This document shows, one piece after another, positions 62,330 through 64,000 of a stretch of DNA of 64,000 nt (position 1 is its first letter; the number at the start of each line of letters is the position of its first letter). Source of the DNA: Syngnathus acus. Its lineage: Eukaryota; Chordata; Actinopteri; Syngnathiformes; Syngnathidae. The stretch spans positions 5,900,001 through 5,964,000 of the forward strand of contig NC_051106.1 in assembly GCF_901709675.1 (NCBI RefSeq), read 5' to 3'. The position numbers and the translations under genes were made by a program. The notes beneath the pieces are model-generated. The model did no database searches, was not told the DNA's origin, and saw only the letters and a program-made list of their open reading frames with translations.

Positions 62330-64000
62330 GTAGGGCAACCGTATTTGTGTTATGGTGTTTTGTTGTGTAAGTGTGATAGAAGATGGCTTTGGAATGCGTC
62401 CGTTGGCTCCTCTTTAAGCTGCGTGACCGCAAAATGTTCCCTGGATGCAATTCCCTTGCTCTCCAGCCACGGATTGGAAAAAAATCCTGCTTGTTTCCCT
62501 GCCTTTTTTTTTTTCAGTCTGTGTTTCTTTTCTCCAGCCAAGCTCCATTTTGTTTTATTGGCTCAGTCTTTTCCCCGAGTAGAGGGAATGACTTACTCCG
62601 TCAGCTGTTCGCAGAGCCTGGCGGGATCTCTCCCATCTGAGTTGCATGCGAGTGTGAGAAAGTCAGTACAGGAAGCGCGGGCGGGATAGAGAGCGCTTAA
62701 TCGCTCATGAGTGGGACTACGGAGCCAGATGACGCCTTGATAGCGAGACCTTGGCAAATGACCACGTGATTGCTTGATGCTCCAGACACAGATGTGTGGG
62801 ACGCCATGACATTATTCCCAAATTGTGTTTGTGCATTCTAGTAATCTCCTGTCAAGTCTGGCAACATTTTTTTATTCTGGAAAAAAAAATGGAGTCTTGG
62901 GGTTACTACTTAAAACCAACCCACAAAAGCAAAATATTTGCATGTTCTCGCTATGTTTGGTTATAGGAAGTATTTTCTTCCCGGAATAGAAGCAGCCTCT
63001 CTTTGAGGATCAGGATTAGTATGCTGAGGAAGGTGAAGTGGAGAGTGGGGGAGGGTTGCTTGTGTCTATACATTGCATGTATCCATAACAATCATTCTCT
63101 GTCAAATAAATGGTCAAAATATCCGGCTTAACATGCTGGGATGAGTCATTGTGTGTCAAAGCGAGTATTTGTCGTAATTTTACCGTAAATTTGGACTATA
63201 ATAATGAAAATAGGGTTGCTGTTGTTACCATGGTGACATGGTCCCCCACTTTCCCCCCATACAACATCGTATATAATGCTCAGTGGTGTTTATATTCTTT
63301 ATTGGGATAAGGCAGGGTTGGGCTAATAATTTTCCAAAGAGGTCATGTGACAAACTGGAACGCTTAGTCGAAGCCGACCTAACATGCTAGTCTTGATTCC
63401 TTATTAATTGAATGTATTTATAGAAAGCAGTGGGAATCCTGCACTGTTGTTATTGTCACTAGTTGCACTTTTACTTTGGGGGGGGTTCACTAGAGTGTTT
63501 GGAAAAGTTCTTAAATGTATTGATCATTACCCAGCAAATGTAAGACCTTGACTGAGTTTGAGGGGTAATCAATGACCGTTGCATGTTAATGGACAATTAG
63601 CGTGCTGCCTCTCTCTTCTTTGGCTGACCTCTGAGGTTCAGGCCATGCTAGTCAATAGCAGCTCATTTGGAATGATCTTAATTGTGGCAACAATGGTTGC
63701 TGAATTTGTCCCAATATGAAACACTTTTCTTGTTTTTTGGAGGGGGGGCATCATTGGGTATAATTCCATTGGCAAAATATTGTGGTATTATCCTACCATG
63801 AGTTTACTCTGTGATTCCCAGCGTCCATCTGCCATCCTCTTAATAAAAAAAATAAAAAAAACGCAATAAAATGCTCGTGTGGATGCGAGGGGGGTTGGCA
63901 TTAGGAGCTGTTTGAGATAGATATGAGGTAATCTCCCCCCGGGTTAACACAATACAATAACACGGAGTTTCAATGACACACACGGTCATCTGTTTGGAGA
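62330..64000 (+). other. evl: evl-like intron continuing past the window
   Basis: No exon or gene is recognised to the right edge. Homopolymer runs occur near 63477 (G) and 63845 (A). Confidence 0.45.

Overview
The window is vertebrate nuclear DNA, almost certainly from a teleost fish. Its genes are split into many short exons with GT-AG introns, and the proteins match vertebrate families closely. The spacers hold fish-type repeats: a tRNA-derived SINE, hAT-like and Tc1/mariner-like remnants, long (GT)n, poly-G and poly-C tracts. No bacterial, phage or CRISPR feature is present. All gene calls come from reading exons by eye (protein similarity, splice sites, phase); nothing was aligned or searched.

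Layout, left to right. 1-1760 (minus): a decayed transposase-like gene running off the left edge. 1761-7320: repeat-rich spacer with a ~130-bp tandem repeat, a complete 395-bp hAT-type MITE with an 8-bp target duplication, a LINE/SINE-like tail and a tRNA-derived SINE carrying a ~110-bp (GT)n. 7324-8888 (plus): a protein-L-isoaspartate methyltransferase gene (PCMT1-like, 8 exons). 9501-11397 (plus): rpusd2, a pseudouridine synthase (3 exons). 12545-20249 (minus): disp2, Dispatched-2 (10 coding exons, 1420 aa), tail-to-tail with rpusd2. 21803-28608 (plus): pkdcc/Vlk, a secretory-pathway kinase (7 exons, 461 aa), head-to-head with disp2. 28609-42642: a long non-coding spacer, probably holding an alternative first exon of eml1 at 38299. 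42643-58395 (plus): eml1, a microtubule-associated WD-repeat protein (22 constitutive coding exons, 813 aa, plus one candidate 27-nt microexon). 60600-64000 (plus): the 5' end of a gene best read as evl (Ena/VASP family), with two alternative first coding exons; the rest lies beyond the right edge.

From general knowledge of the human map, the gene order joins pieces that are separate in human: RPUSD2 and DISP2 on 15q15, PKDCC on 2p21 beside EML4, and EML1-EVL on 14q32. That pattern suits an ohnologous region reshuffled after whole-genome duplication. The genes do not form a pathway. They cover protein repair, RNA modification, Hedgehog-type lipid-protein release, extracellular phosphorylation, and cytoskeletal (microtubule and actin) organisation.

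No previously undescribed biological system was found. The observations most worth following are splicing features (a readable 72-nt disp2 intron, a 27-nt eml1 microexon, alternative first exons of eml1 and evl, a GC-AG intron), a possible ER-retained PCMT paralogue, and a transposase-like protein with a possible peptidase-like tail.
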